DNA from: CBDCVD01 sp965224015
GTDB lineage: Bacteria > Pseudomonadota > Alphaproteobacteria > Rhizobiales > CBDCVD01
Reading direction: 5' to 3'
Assembly: GCA_965224015.1 (NCBI GenBank)
Contig: OZ245032.1
Coordinates: 310,001 to 374,000 of the forward strand
Length of the DNA stretch: 64,000 nt
Every line of letters starts with the position of its first letter. Position 1 is the stretch's first letter. The position numbers and the translations under genes are program-made. Of this stretch, positions 43,860 through 53,496 are shown piece by piece. The notes under the pieces are model-generated. The model was not told the DNA's origin, did not search any database, and saw only the letters and a list, made by a program, of their open reading frames with translations.

Positions 43860-44755
43860 GCGCTGTAGCAGACGTCCAATCGCGGCGCGGGCCCAGGCCG
43901 CGCACGGTGATGAACCCGGTCAGGATCATGATTTATCTGGTTCTGTTTGTCGCCGCGATCTATTATCTGCTTCCCCTCTACATCATGGTCATGACATCGC
44001 TGAAAGGTTTACCCGAAATCAGGCTCGGGCATATTTTTGCACCGCCGGTTGAGATCACCTTCGCGCCCTGGGTCAAGGCCTGGGACACGGCCTGCACCGG
44101 ACTTTATTGCGAAGGGCTGAAAGTCGGTTTTTGGAATTCGGTCAAGATCACCATACCAAGTGTAATCGTGTCGATTGTCATTGCTTCGGTCAACGGCTAT
44201 GCCCTTGCCAACTGGAAGTTCAAGGGCTCCGAGGTTTTCTTTACAATCTTGATATTCGGATCGTTTATCCCTTATCAGGTCATGCTCTATCCGCTGGTCA
44301 TCATTACCCGGGAACTGGGGATATTCGGCTCTCTGACCGGTGTGATCTTTATTCACACGATTTTTGGTATGCCGATCCTGACATTGTTGTTTCGCAACTA
44401 TTTTGCGGCACTGCCTGAGGAACTTTTCAAGGCCGCTCGGGTTGATGGGGCCGGGTTCTGGGGTGTGTTTCTTAAGATCCTCGTGCCGATGTCGACGCCG
44501 ATCTTTGCGGTCGCCGTTATCCTGCAGGTCACCGGCATCTGGAACGACTTCCTGTTCGGCGTTGTGTTTGCGGGCACGCAGAACTTTCCGATGACGGTGC
44601 AGCTCAACAATATTGTCAATGCGACCCAGGGCGTCAAGGAATACAACGTTAACATGGCGGCAACACTGCTGACCGGGGCGGTGCCGCTGGTTATTTACTT
44701 TCTGTCGGGAAAGTACTTTGTCCGGGGCATTGCCGCCGGCGCGGTAAAGGGGTGA
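43856..44755 (+). CDS. Sugar ABC importer, permease 2 (MalG-type)
   Basis: A 299-residue inner-membrane permease with six helices. The EAA motif is ELFKAARVDGAGFWGVFLKI, with LPMS-like PMSTPIFAVAVI following. Typical MalG features include YLLPLYIMVMTSLKGLPEI near the N-terminus and NDFLFGVVFAG near the end. It forms the channel with the preceding permease. Confidence 0.92.
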   Translation: MSAVADVQSRRGPRPRTVMNPVRIMIYLVLFVAAIYYLLPLYIMVMTSLKGLPEIRLGHIFAPPVEITFAPWVKAWDTACTGLYCEGLKVGFWNSVKITIPSVIVSIVIASVNGYALANWKFKGSEVFFTILIFGSFIPYQVMLYPLVIITRELGIFGSLTGVIFIHTIFGMPILTLLFRNYFAALPEELFKAARVDGAGFWGVFLKILVPMSTPIFAVAVILQVTGIWNDFLFGVVFAGTQNFPMTVQLNNIVNATQGVKEYNVNMAATLLTGAVPLVIYFLSGKYFVRGIAAGAVKG

Positions 44756-44760
44756 GCACC

Positions 44761-45846
44761 ATGAACAGCATTGAAATTCGCGATCTGGTCCTCAACTTCG
44801 GCGAAGTGAACGTGTTGAAGGACCTTAATCTGAACATTGGCGAAGGCGAGTTTTTGGTTTTGCTCGGCGCCTCCGGCTGTGGCAAATCGACGTTACTCAA
44901 CTGCATTGCGGGCTTGCTTGATGTATCCGACGGACAGATATTTATCAAGGGCCGAAACGTGACATGGGACGAGCCGAAAGATCGTGGCATTGGCATGGTG
45001 TTCCAGTCCTATGCGCTTTATCCGCAAATGACGGTCGAGGGCAATCTCACCTTTGGCCTCAAAAATGCCGGCACACCAAAGGACGAGATCGCCCGGCGCG
45101 TGGCCAAGGCGGCGGCTATCTTGCAGATCGAGCCGCTGCTGAAGCGTCGCCCCGCCGAACTTTCCGGCGGACAGCGCCAACGGGTTGCCATAGGCCGTGC
45201 CCTGGTTCGCGATGTGGATGTGTTCCTTTTCGATGAACCCCTGTCCAATCTTGATGCCAAACTTCGTGCCGAGCTTCGCGTGGAAATCAAGCGTCTGCAC
45301 CAGCGCCTGGAAAACACGATGATCTACGTGACCCACGATCAGATTGAGGCCCTGACCCTGGCCGACAGGATCGCAATCATGAAGGCGGGCGCCATTCAGC
45401 AATTGGACACGCCCAAGGGCATCTACGCCAGCCCGGTCAACAAATACGTCGCGGAGTTTATCGGGTCACCGGGCATGAACTTTCTTGATGGCGAGTTGCA
45501 TAATGACGGCGCGCCGGCGTTCAAGGTCGCAAGGGATGCAATCGCCCTCTCGCGCTATGCTTTTACCAGTGATGAAATACCGCAAGGTGACGCAATATTG
45601 GGCATTCGCCCTGAGGATGTTGTCTCCGGAGACGAGGCTGCGGGCCTGCCGTTCAGCACCCGGGTTTCCATCGATGTTCTGGAGCCCATGGGTTCCGATA
45701 CCCTCGTTTGGTCGAAACTATCGGACCACCCGTTCTGCTTTCGCATTGATGGACAAAGCGATCTCTCCGTCGGCGATCAGGTGCCGATCGGCTTTGACCC
45801 GCAGCGCGCCTCACTCTTTGATGCCGCCAGCGAGTTGCGCATCTGA
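44761..45846 (+). CDS. Sugar ABC importer, ATPase (UgpC/MalK-type)
   Basis: A 361-residue ATP-binding subunit. Walker A is GASGCGKSTLLN, signature LSGGQRQRVAIGRAL, Walker B VFLFDEPLSNLDAKLR and the H-loop YVTHDQIEAL. The C-terminal 120 residues form the regulatory OB-type domain seen in MalK/UgpC. ATG 44761 with AAGGGG eight bases upstream is preferred; GTG 44752 is possible. One ATPase may serve several sugar importers in such genomes. Confidence 0.93.
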   Translation: MNSIEIRDLVLNFGEVNVLKDLNLNIGEGEFLVLLGASGCGKSTLLNCIAGLLDVSDGQIFIKGRNVTWDEPKDRGIGMVFQSYALYPQMTVEGNLTFGLKNAGTPKDEIARRVAKAAAILQIEPLLKRRPAELSGGQRQRVAIGRALVRDVDVFLFDEPLSNLDAKLRAELRVEIKRLHQRLENTMIYVTHDQIEALTLADRIAIMKAGAIQQLDTPKGIYASPVNKYVAEFIGSPGMNFLDGELHNDGAPAFKVARDAIALSRYAFTSDEIPQGDAILGIRPEDVVSGDEAAGLPFSTRVSIDVLEPMGSDTLVWSKLSDHPFCFRIDGQSDLSVGDQVPIGFDPQRASLFDAASELRI

Positions 45847-45864
45847 TACGCACAGAACAAGGGC

Positions 45865-46635
45865 ATGCCGATGGATTTCTCCTTTCAACTCTATAGCGCC
45901 AGAAACTTTCAGCCCTGGGACGTTGTTTTCAGGCGCGTGGCCGAATTGGGATATCGCCAGATCGAAGGCTTTGCTGGCGTTTACGACGATCCGGGCGCTA
46001 CTCGCACCTTAATGGATGACAACGGCCTCACCATGCCGTCGGGGCATTTTGACATTGTTGCCCTTGAGCACAATTTCGAGGGCGTTGTTGAGATGGCCCG
46101 CGTCCTGGGGATATCCACCATCATCTGCCCATTTCTTGTCGCTGATGCGCGCCCTGCGTCGGCGTCGGGGTGGCGCGAGTTGGCTAAGCGCCTCTCAGAT
46201 ATTGGTGAGAGGGTTGTGGCGAGTGGGCGCACCTTCGCCTGGCATAATCATGACTTTGAGTTCGACGCGCTTGCGAAGGGGCGCACACCAATGCAGATTC
46301 TGCTGGAACACGCACCGGCGATCGCATGGCAAGCTGATCTGGCCTGGATTGTGCGCGCTCATCAGGACCCTCTCCATTGGATAGCGCGCTATGGCGAGCG
46401 GATCATAGCGGCCCATATCAAAGATATAGCCCCACACGGTAACTGTATCAATGAGGACGGTTGGGCCGACATTGGTTACGGCACGATGGCATGGCGAGAC
46501 CTGTTCAACGCTCTTAAAACGCAATCCGCTTGCAGACTTTTCATTGCCGAGCACGACAATCCAAGTGACTTTGAGCGTTTTGCGCGCCGCTCCATCGCGG
46601 CCATGCGCCGCTTTGTGGGTTCCGCCCATGTCTGA
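45865..46635 (+). CDS. Sugar phosphate isomerase/epimerase-like TIM-barrel protein
   Basis: A 256-residue xylose-isomerase-like TIM barrel. Metal-binding candidates are in TFAWHNHDFEF, WQADLAWIVRAHQDP and AAHIKDIAPHGN. Members isomerise or epimerise sugars or hydroxypyruvate. It begins 18 bp after the ATPase gene and its end overlaps the oxidoreductase gene by eight bases, so it acts on the imported sugar or a derivative. Start 45865 or 45871 (both ATG). Confidence 0.82.
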   Translation: MPMDFSFQLYSARNFQPWDVVFRRVAELGYRQIEGFAGVYDDPGATRTLMDDNGLTMPSGHFDIVALEHNFEGVVEMARVLGISTIICPFLVADARPASASGWRELAKRLSDIGERVVASGRTFAWHNHDFEFDALAKGRTPMQILLEHAPAIAWQADLAWIVRAHQDPLHWIARYGERIIAAHIKDIAPHGNCINEDGWADIGYGTMAWRDLFNALKTQSACRLFIAEHDNPSDFERFARRSIAAMRRFVGSAHV

Positions 46636-47776
46636 GCGCTTACGTGCCGGGATCATTGGCTGCGGCAGCATTTCCACCAGCTATTTGCGGCTGGCGCCTT
46701 TGTTCCGCGGTATTGAGATCGTTGCCTGCGCTGATATAAACCCGCGCGCGGCCAAAGCGCAGGCACAGGCGTTCGGCATTCAGGCCGTGGACGTGAGCGA
46801 TATGCTTGGCGCGCAGGACATTGACATTGTTGTCAACCTGACGGTCCCCACCGCCCATTTCGAAGTGTCTGCCATGGCACTGGAAAATGCAAAGCATGTG
46901 TATTCGGAAAAGCCGTTCGCGCTTTCAATCGAAGAGGGGCAACGCCTGGCGTCATTGGCGCACGAGAAAGGCAAGCGTATCGGCTCGGCCCCGGATACGT
47001 TTCTCGGCGGCTCCCATCAACTGGCCAGACACCTAATCGACTCCGGAACCGTGGGGCGAATAACGAGCGGAACGTGCCATGTGATGAACCATGGCATGGA
47101 GCACTGGCATCCCAATCCGGACTTCTTTTTCAAGCCCGGCGGTGGCCCCGTCCTTGATCTTGGCCCTTACTATATTACCAATCTTGTGCAGCTTATCGGG
47201 CCCGCCAACAGGGTTACGGCCATGACTGCGACCCCTGCGCGCGCGCGCGTGATCACCTCTGGCCCGCGCGCCGGTGAGACGATTGCTGTCGAGACCCCAA
47301 CAACCATTCATGCCATTATTGAGTTTACGCAAGGCGCTGTCGTGACCCTCGGCACCAGTTGGGATGTCTGGGACAATCGCCATTTTCCTATGGAGCTCTA
47401 TGGCGAGGCGGGCACGCTCTATGTTCCTGATCCGAACTTCTTCGGTGGTGTTGTCGAATGCGTGTCAAGTTCCAAAGCGCCTGCGGACCTGCCCATCTGG
47501 GAGCATCCGTTCCTGCGCCCTAACCAGGAGCAAGCCGCGGGCGCTGTTGCCAATTATCGGGCGGCGGGCCTGGCCGATATGGCGCTTGCTATTCTTGAGG
47601 ATCGCCCGCACCGATGCGCGGGCGATTTGGCGCTGCATGTGGTTGACATCATGACTGCAATTTTGAAATCGGGCCGGGAAGGGCGGTCTATCTCCCTGCA
47701 GACCCGCTGTGCGCGCCCGGCGGCCCTTGATATTGACGCGGCCGAGGCCTTGCTCTCATTTCCGTCCAAAGTGTGA
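46628..47776 (+). CDS. Gfo/Idh/MocA-family oxidoreductase
   Basis: A 382-residue NAD(P)-dependent sugar dehydrogenase-like protein, started at ATG 46628. The Rossmann motif is AGIIGCGSISTSYLRLAP. SEKPFAL carries the family's E-K-P. The C-terminal domain includes GGGPVLDLGPYYITNLVQLI. Members oxidise inositol, glucosides or other sugars, often giving 3-keto products. With the TIM-barrel gene it forms a typical two-enzyme sugar-conversion pair behind an importer. Confidence 0.9.
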   Translation: MSERLRAGIIGCGSISTSYLRLAPLFRGIEIVACADINPRAAKAQAQAFGIQAVDVSDMLGAQDIDIVVNLTVPTAHFEVSAMALENAKHVYSEKPFALSIEEGQRLASLAHEKGKRIGSAPDTFLGGSHQLARHLIDSGTVGRITSGTCHVMNHGMEHWHPNPDFFFKPGGGPVLDLGPYYITNLVQLIGPANRVTAMTATPARARVITSGPRAGETIAVETPTTIHAIIEFTQGAVVTLGTSWDVWDNRHFPMELYGEAGTLYVPDPNFFGGVVECVSSSKAPADLPIWEHPFLRPNQEQAAGAVANYRAAGLADMALAILEDRPHRCAGDLALHVVDIMTAILKSGREGRSISLQTRCARPAALDIDAAEALLSFPSKV

Positions 47777-48110
47777 TAACCCCAGTTCTGGATAAGACAT
47801 GACACGCTCTTGAACGTATTGCGTATACAACGCCCACTTCGGGGCCACCGCCCGGCCTTCTGCCCGATGCGCGGCCGCATCAGGCAATCTGAGAAGGTCG
47901 GCAAGCCCCACCATAACCCTCTCGCAACAGGGGAGGGTGACTTTTTTACCCTCGGCTATGGATAAGGGATTTTTCTCATGCTTTATCGGTTCATGTCTAT
48001 ACAAAGGCGCTACCAGCCATTCATCTGATCATGAGCCCTAACCCGGCGGCTGCGGTGTGTCCAAGGGTGCGTCGCGCCGCCTTCGGCGATTGTTAAACCC
48101 TTGACACGCT
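47777..48110. other. Repeat-bearing gap, no gene seen
   Basis: Two copies of the dispersed repeat lie here in the same orientation: TAAGACATGACACGCTCT (47793-47810) and TTGACACGCTCTAG (48101-48114). Between them is a small hairpin, GAGGGT/ACCCTC (47933-47953) with a T-rich loop, and no plausible coding region. Confidence 0.55.
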
Positions 48111-50004
48111 CTAGAACGGCAGGTCCAATCTTAGCCTTGCACCGTAACTCTTGTAATCAGAGCCGATGCCATCATAGGTTCCAGATAACGATAGGCTCGC
48201 GCCACTGGCCATACGAAAATCAAAACCAGCCTCGATACCACCACTCAAGCCGTGTATATCGGATGCCAGCGAACCATCGCTAAACTGCCCACGGCGGCCA
48301 AACGTATAAGCGCCCTGAAACTCAAACCACGGCGTTAGCGTGCTGTTGATTTCATCCAGCTTGTATTCGTACGAAATACGTGGCGCCAGACGCAACTGCC
48401 CCTGCGAGATGGTCTGTCCACTGACATAAGCCCCTGTCTTGCTGGTGTAGGCGTGTTGGCTTTCGCCAATATACTCCAGCGACAGGCTGGGGGTGAATGT
48501 CCATGGATCATAGGCGAACTCACCCGACAGGGTCGCGCCGCTCAACCAGCGCGTCGTTGTAAAGCTGTCGGTGTAGGTGCCAAATGGCGTGATGTCGTTG
48601 CTGGAGCGGCCCCACAGGGCGTGTGCATCAAGATACAGATTGTTGCCAAAACGCATGGTCGCATAAGGCCCGAGCATCCAGCCATGACCATCAATGGAGG
48701 CGCCATTACGATCGTACTTTTGCTTGAACCAGTCGTACTGCAGTGCCAGACCGATCAACGTATCCGGTGTTACAATATAGTCGATACCCCCATGGACAAT
48801 CCCAAACCGACCGCCAGAACTGGAGGTATCGTCAAAACGGGCGATATATCCTTGCATCCATACATCCCAGCGGTTTGGCGGCGCATCCTGTCCGGACAAC
48901 CGACCTCAGGCGGACCATCCACGCTAAAATTATTGCTGCTGATGGGGTGCACGGGACGGCTGAACGTTACAAGCCATTTCAGCGTATCCGCATTTGTCAA
49001 CTGGGGGGTATTTTGCGGACTTCTCTCGATTTTGAGAATGGTCAAGGGAGCCGGTTGTTCGCCATCGCGCGCTGTGGCGGGGGTGACCTGCACAGATACT
49101 TGTTCATCAGGATCAAAATTGTAATTCTGATCTCCGGTTGAAACATTGTGCAAGAACACCTGAAAGCCTCCGGCTGAAGTCACCTTGAACGCGCACTCGA
49201 CGTTAGTTTCTCCATTAACCTGGATCGGTTGCTTTTTGAGACCCGCGCAACAATCGGTGAGCATGGTATCGTCGGGTTTTTCCCTTGTGGCTTGCTGCAG
49301 AGATCTCGGGTCGTCCTGAACGGCAATATCAAATGTCTGACCACTGGCATAATGGGGCCAGCCGACGTTCGGTGCGCCAATGACAACGGTGACATTGACG
49401 GTCTCGCCCCCTACCGTAAGATTTACACGTCTCATGGTAACGGCCGCCTTGCCTGGCGTTGCTTGCTGAACGCGCACGTAGGCCTTGTAGCCAAAACCCA
49501 CCGTGGCTTGCAACCTATCCGGAACGGGCTCCGTCAGTGGCGTTATGCTATCGCCATCCTCAACAAACACCAGCTCGACGGGCGTCTTCGCACCGGCAGC
49601 GGCGCCGACTTCAGGAGTCGTGGGGCAATTCGCTTGCTCTTGTCCAAGTTTCACCGTCAGAGTGCCGCTTTGGTAGGTCCTCTGCGGCAATGGAAGCGTC
49701 GTGCCGGCGAAACTCACCTGGACCCTGACCTTGAAATCGTCCTGTGTACGGACCTCGGTCGGTATGGGTGGCTGCGTCAAAAACGCCACCTCGGCCCGAG
49801 CCCTCTCGACATTGTATTGCGGGGGGCATACGTGGAGTCCAAATAATCTTTTGGCGGATTTCCCCCGACTGTCCTGCCGATGAATTTCGCCGTAAGCTGC
49901 AACGTCCCTAGTCTGGTTTGCAGCGGGATAGTGCAGGTGTACCAGCCAATAGACGTGTGAGGCTTGCAGGGTAGTACATGGCTGACGACTTTTGCGATTT
50001 TCAT
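48111..50004 (-). pseudogene. Decayed autotransporter (passenger remnant plus beta-barrel)
   Basis: The last 260 residues (48111-48899) form an autotransporter beta-domain: NRWDVWMQGYIARFDD, ALQYDWFKQKYDRNG, and a C-terminal LDLPF with the terminal Phe needed for barrel assembly. Upstream, in another frame, lies a beta-rich passenger (TNADTLKWLVTFSRPVHPIS, QVFLHNVSTGDQNYNF). The front, MKIAKVVSHVLPCKPHTSIG from 50004, is in a third frame. At least two frame changes, at about 48900 and between 49780 and 49900, probably with internal deletions, break the gene. The stop codon TAG lies in a copy of the dispersed repeat. The original product would have been a surface adhesin or similar. Confidence 0.75.
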
Positions 50005-50030
50005 GCATTGGGCCCTTCGAAGTTAAACGG

Positions 50031-50067
50031 GAAAAAGTAGACCGAGGCGAAGCCGAGGGACTTTTTC
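50031..50067 (-). terminator. Terminator of the ABC importer operon
   Basis: GAAAAAGT (50031-50038) pairs with ACTTTTTC (50060-50067), with GGC/GCC pairs within. Read on the minus strand it lies five bases after the ATPase stop and ends in CTTTTTCC. Confidence 0.6.
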
Positions 50068-50071
50068 ACAT

Positions 50072-50665
50072 TCAACAAATCAGTGTGGCCGGCGATCCTC
50101 CAAGCTCGATAATGCGCGTGCCCAGGCGTTCGGCCTCGGCGCGCTGATGGGTTACAAATAACGTTGTCGGGCGGATCTCGTCGATCAGCTGTTCGGTCAA
50201 CGCCAACATATCCTGCGCCGTTTTCCCATCGAGCGAGACAAACGGCTCGTCCATGATCAGCAACTCCGGTCGTCCCGCCAGGGCGCGCGCCAGCGCCAGC
50301 CTGCGCTGCTCGCCCAGTGACAACTGGCGCGGAAACATCTGCGCCTTGGCGCCAATGCCGACCCGTTCAAGCGCCGACCGGATAACGGTCGCATCAAGGC
50401 GCTGGTGAACAAGCGAGACGTTTTCACCTACATTGCGCCAGGGAAGCAGTGTCGGGTTCTGAAATACAACCGCCATCCGCCGGGGCCTCTCGATGCTTCC
50501 GACAAAATCCGTGTCCGTGTTGGCGATCAATCGCAGTAACGTGGATTTTCCGATACCCGAAGGTCCCAGGATTGCCACGGTTTCACCCTTGCGCGCGGAA
50601 AAGGAAACCCCACGCAAAATCTCATTGTCGCCGAAGGATTTGGATACCACATCAACCGAGAGCAT
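50072..50665 (-). CDS. NitT/TauT-type ABC importer, ATPase
   Basis: A 197-residue ATP-binding subunit, somewhat short for the SsuB/TauB group (about 250). It has Walker A GPSGIGKSTLLRL, Q-loop FQNPTLLPW, signature LSLGEQRRLALARALAG and Walker B LLIMDEPFVSLD. The third gene of an SBP-permease-ATPase operon; each gap is 12-23 bp. The operon lies directly behind the quinoprotein-associated beta-propeller gene, so it may import something that this system needs. Confidence 0.88.
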   Translation of the reverse strand: MLSVDVVSKSFGDNEILRGVSFSARKGETVAILGPSGIGKSTLLRLIANTDTDFVGSIERPRRMAVVFQNPTLLPWRNVGENVSLVHQRLDATVIRSALERVGIGAKAQMFPRQLSLGEQRRLALARALAGRPELLIMDEPFVSLDGKTAQDMLALTEQLIDEIRPTTLFVTHQRAEAERLGTRIIELGGSPATLIC

Positions 50666-50677
50666 CGTTGTCTTCCC

Positions 50678-51412
50678 TTACCTGTCTCTCCATTGACGCG
50701 CCCGGCGCTCCCACGGTTGCAGAACGAGCCACTCAACTAAGAGCATTACGGCAATAAAGGACAGGGAATAAATCAGCACCATGGCAACGTCGAACAGTTG
50801 AAAATAGAGATGAATTTGAAAGCCGATACCGTTTGAGCGACCAAGGAACTCGACAACCAGCACGATCTTCCAGATAACCGCGATACCTGAGCGGGCCGAA
50901 GCGGCAATGAACGGCGCCAGTTGCGGCAACAATACGTGACGCAGATATGTCGCGCGCCGCATCCTGAACACCTGCGCCATCGCCTTTAGATCAGGGTCCA
51001 GCGCGCGGGCGCCCTCGCGGATGATTGTCGTCACATTGGGTATCTTGTTCAGGGTAACGGCCGCGATGGCGGCGGTCTCGTTCAGGCCAATCCACAAGTA
51101 ACACAGGACAATCAGGACCAGAGCGGGAAGGTTAAGGAATACCACTAGCCACGGATCGAGCCAGCGGTCGATGGCTGGATAACGGCCCATGATCCCCCCC
51201 AAAACCAGGCCGATCGACATGGCCAGGGCAAATGCCCAAAATACCCGAAAAGCGGTGACAGACAGATGATAGGGCAGCGTACCCGACGTCAGTTCCGATA
51301 AAAAGGGCGCGCCGAGCGCAAACGGCTGCGGCAGAACCTGCGGATCCGCCGTCAGCGCCGATGCGATGATCCAGGTAAGCAGCAGCAATGCCAGCGACAG
51401 CACCCGGATCAT
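50678..51412 (-). CDS. NitT/TauT-type ABC importer, permease
   Basis: A 244-residue inner-membrane permease of the SsuC/TauC type with about six helices. LALAMSIGLVLGGIMGRYPA and EGARALDPDLKAMAQVFRMR (the coupling-loop region) are typical. It works with the flanking ATPase and binding protein. Substrate unknown. Confidence 0.88.
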   Translation of the reverse strand: MIRVLSLALLLLTWIIASALTADPQVLPQPFALGAPFLSELTSGTLPYHLSVTAFRVFWAFALAMSIGLVLGGIMGRYPAIDRWLDPWLVVFLNLPALVLIVLCYLWIGLNETAAIAAVTLNKIPNVTTIIREGARALDPDLKAMAQVFRMRRATYLRHVLLPQLAPFIAASARSGIAVIWKIVLVVEFLGRSNGIGFQIHLYFQLFDVAMVLIYSLSFIAVMLLVEWLVLQPWERRARQWRDR

Positions 51413-51435
51413 TACCTGTTTCCCGTGGTGAGCGT

Positions 51436-52401
51436 TTATTCTACGTCGACAAACAGTCCCGCCGGCAGTGTGGTGGCTTTGCCGACCAGTTTTTCACCTC
51501 CCAGTCTGGCGAGCAGACTCAAGAGCTTGCCGGCAGCCTCGGCATCCACATTGCCAGCTCGCGGAATACCGGCGCGAAAGTCCTGACGCAGGGTCTCGTA
51601 TTGCGTTTCATTGCTGACGCGCATGCGTTCACGCAACGGCTCCCAGGCGGCGTCATCGGTTCCCAAAAGGTCTTTGGCGGCGCGCGATGCACCATAAAAC
51701 GCCTTGGCAATGCCGGGATTTGCCGCAAGATAACTCTCCTTCATCACATAGCCCAAAAGAGGGGTTTCGGAATCAAGTCCCAGCGCCCGCGAGGCGTCGG
51801 CAACCGAGATCAGTTCGCGCATTCCGGCGGATTTCATTTTTGCAAGAAAATGCCAAAAGTTGATTGCGCCATCGGTCTCTCCCTGCAGGGCCGTTTTGAA
51901 TATAAGGGGGGGCGCACCGAATACCTGCTCGCTCTCGGCGGCCAGATCCATCCCGTATTCCTGCGCGGCATAGGCTTGCAGGATAAGCCAGCTCTTGTCC
52001 AGTGGCCCGCCTGCGATACCGATCTTTTTGCCCTTCATGTCCTTTAAGCTTCTGGCCGGGCTGTCCTTTGCCACCACCATGCCACCGACCGCCCTGGAAT
52101 AGGGAATAAATACATAATCCTTGCCGGCTGCCCGCTGGCGTGCCACCCAGATCCAGTCAGCCACCGCAATATCGGCCTCGCCCCCCTCCAGCGCCACGCG
52201 GGTGGCACCGTTATCGGCAAACGGCTGGACGACAAGTTCAAACCCGTTTTTCCTGTCGAAACCGTTGCGTTTGATGGTGTCGAGTTCCCAGTTTACGGTT
52301 CCGATTTTCAGAACGGCCGCGCGTACTTTCGGCACCTGTGCGGCTACCGTTCCGACAAGCCACAGCGCCGCTATCACCGTTGCACAAATTCTGATCAACA
52401 T
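51436..52401 (-). CDS. NitT/TauT-type ABC importer, substrate-binding protein
   Basis: A 321-residue periplasmic protein with a signal peptide (about 1-22, ending GTVAAQVP). It has the SsuA/TauA-like fold pattern: LKIGTVNWELDTIKRNGF, GGEADIAVADWIWVARQRAA and LKDMKGKKIGIAGGPLDKSW. Classical members bind nitrate, taurine, sulfonates or thiamine precursors. Location beside the PQQ-dehydrogenase genes makes a cofactor, metal chelate or substrate-related ligand possible. It is separated from the beta-propeller gene by 98 bp. Confidence 0.85.
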   Translation of the reverse strand: MLIRICATVIAALWLVGTVAAQVPKVRAAVLKIGTVNWELDTIKRNGFDRKNGFELVVQPFADNGATRVALEGGEADIAVADWIWVARQRAAGKDYVFIPYSRAVGGMVVAKDSPARSLKDMKGKKIGIAGGPLDKSWLILQAYAAQEYGMDLAAESEQVFGAPPLIFKTALQGETDGAINFWHFLAKMKSAGMRELISVADASRALGLDSETPLLGYVMKESYLAANPGIAKAFYGASRAAKDLLGTDDAAWEPLRERMRVSNETQYETLRQDFRAGIPRAGNVDAEAAGKLLSLLARLGGEKLVGKATTLPAGLFVDVE

Positions 52402-52484
52402 ACGTGCGTCCTCCCCTGATGGTTTGTCTGGAGCGCGGTTGGCCCCGCCGATTGAGAAACGAAAACCGGATCCATGGATCCATG

Positions 52485-52502
52485 TAAGACCGCCACGCTC
52501 TA
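52485..52502 (-). repeat. Dispersed repeat copy at the beta-propeller stop codon
   Basis: On the minus strand the gene ends in CCT and continues TAGAGCGTGGCGGTCTTA, a copy of the 20-bp repeat with two or three changes. TAG (52500-52502) is the stop codon. Confidence 0.7.
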
Positions 52503-53489
52503 AGGTGTGTCTGGTGCGGCAACGACCCCCCAGGGCTGCTGACCGACCTGCACAGATTTTATCGCCTTTTGCGCCGCGACATCAATGATGGTCACGTCGT
52601 TGGAATTGCCGTTTGTGGCGATAAGATATTTCTCATCGGGCGTAAACTCCAGTTGCCATACGCGCTGTCCAACCAGAATATATTTGGCCACAGTATTGTT
52701 CTCGGTGTTGATGACCGCGACACGATTGGCCGGCCCGAGGGCAACGAACAACCATTTATTGTCAGCGGTCACGCGCATCCCCACCGGCTGGAGCCATTCC
52801 GGTTCTACCCCGGCGACTTTAAAACCGATTTTTGTTTCCAGATGCGGGCCGCCCGGTGCGTGCGGGTCGATAACGCTTACCGTGCCACCGATTTCCGAAC
52901 TGACAAAAAGCTTCGCGCCGTCGCTGGTATAAATCGCATATCGTGGGCGCTGGTCCACCAGTACATTGTGCTTGATCTTGAAATCGCGCACATCGATAAA
53001 ATGCGCCATATTGGTGGTTTCCGAGGTGTTGATGACGAATCTCGCATCCGGGCTGATCGCCATACCCTCGGGTTCGACGCCCACCGGAATTTCCGCAATA
53101 ACGGTACGTTTTTGCGTATCGATCACGGTGACCAGATTATCGTCTTCATTGGCGACATAAAGCGGGTTGCCGGAAGGGTGCAGCACAAACAATTCCGGAT
53201 CCGGCCCCGAGGGTAACGTCCAGAGTTCCTGGTAGGTATGCGCATCAAACACCCTGACCGTGTCGTCATCGGAGGCGCAGACATAGAGATGCGCCCCATC
53301 GGGACTGATGCCAATCCCGCGCGGCCGGTTGCCGGCGGGAAATTCCGCGACCACCTGCCACGTCTCGCTGTCGATGACCGAGACCGAATTGCTCCTTTCG
53401 TTGCTGACAAAGACCTTGTGGGCAAGCGCCGGCAAGGCAAGTGATATAATGCTTGCAAACCATACGGGTAACAGAAGATATTTTTTCAC
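52500..53489 (-). CDS. PQQ-dependent catabolism-associated beta-propeller protein
   Basis: A 329-residue periplasmic YVTN-type propeller. I start at GTG 53489, preceded by GAGGTG; this gives a clean signal peptide (MKKYLLLPVWFASIISLALP). Repeats built on VSVIDSETWQVVAEFPAGNR, PRGIGISPDGAHLYV and similar form seven blades. This family (called PQQ_ABC_repeats) always accompanies PQQ-dependent alcohol dehydrogenase systems; its role is not settled. It lies seven bases after the binding-protein gene and is co-transcribed with it. Confidence 0.88.
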   Translation of the reverse strand: MKKYLLLPVWFASIISLALPALAHKVFVSNERSNSVSVIDSETWQVVAEFPAGNRPRGIGISPDGAHLYVCASDDDTVRVFDAHTYQELWTLPSGPDPELFVLHPSGNPLYVANEDDNLVTVIDTQKRTVIAEIPVGVEPEGMAISPDARFVINTSETTNMAHFIDVRDFKIKHNVLVDQRPRYAIYTSDGAKLFVSSEIGGTVSVIDPHAPGGPHLETKIGFKVAGVEPEWLQPVGMRVTADNKWLFVALGPANRVAVINTENNTVAKYILVGQRVWQLEFTPDEKYLIATNGNSNDVTIIDVAAQKAIKSVQVGQQPWGVVAAPDTP

Positions 53490-53496
53490 TGGCACC

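Noticed and set aside
46451..46627. N-terminal extension of the Gfo/Idh/MocA frame
   Set aside because: It lies inside the TIM-barrel gene; ATG 46628 directly precedes the Rossmann motif.
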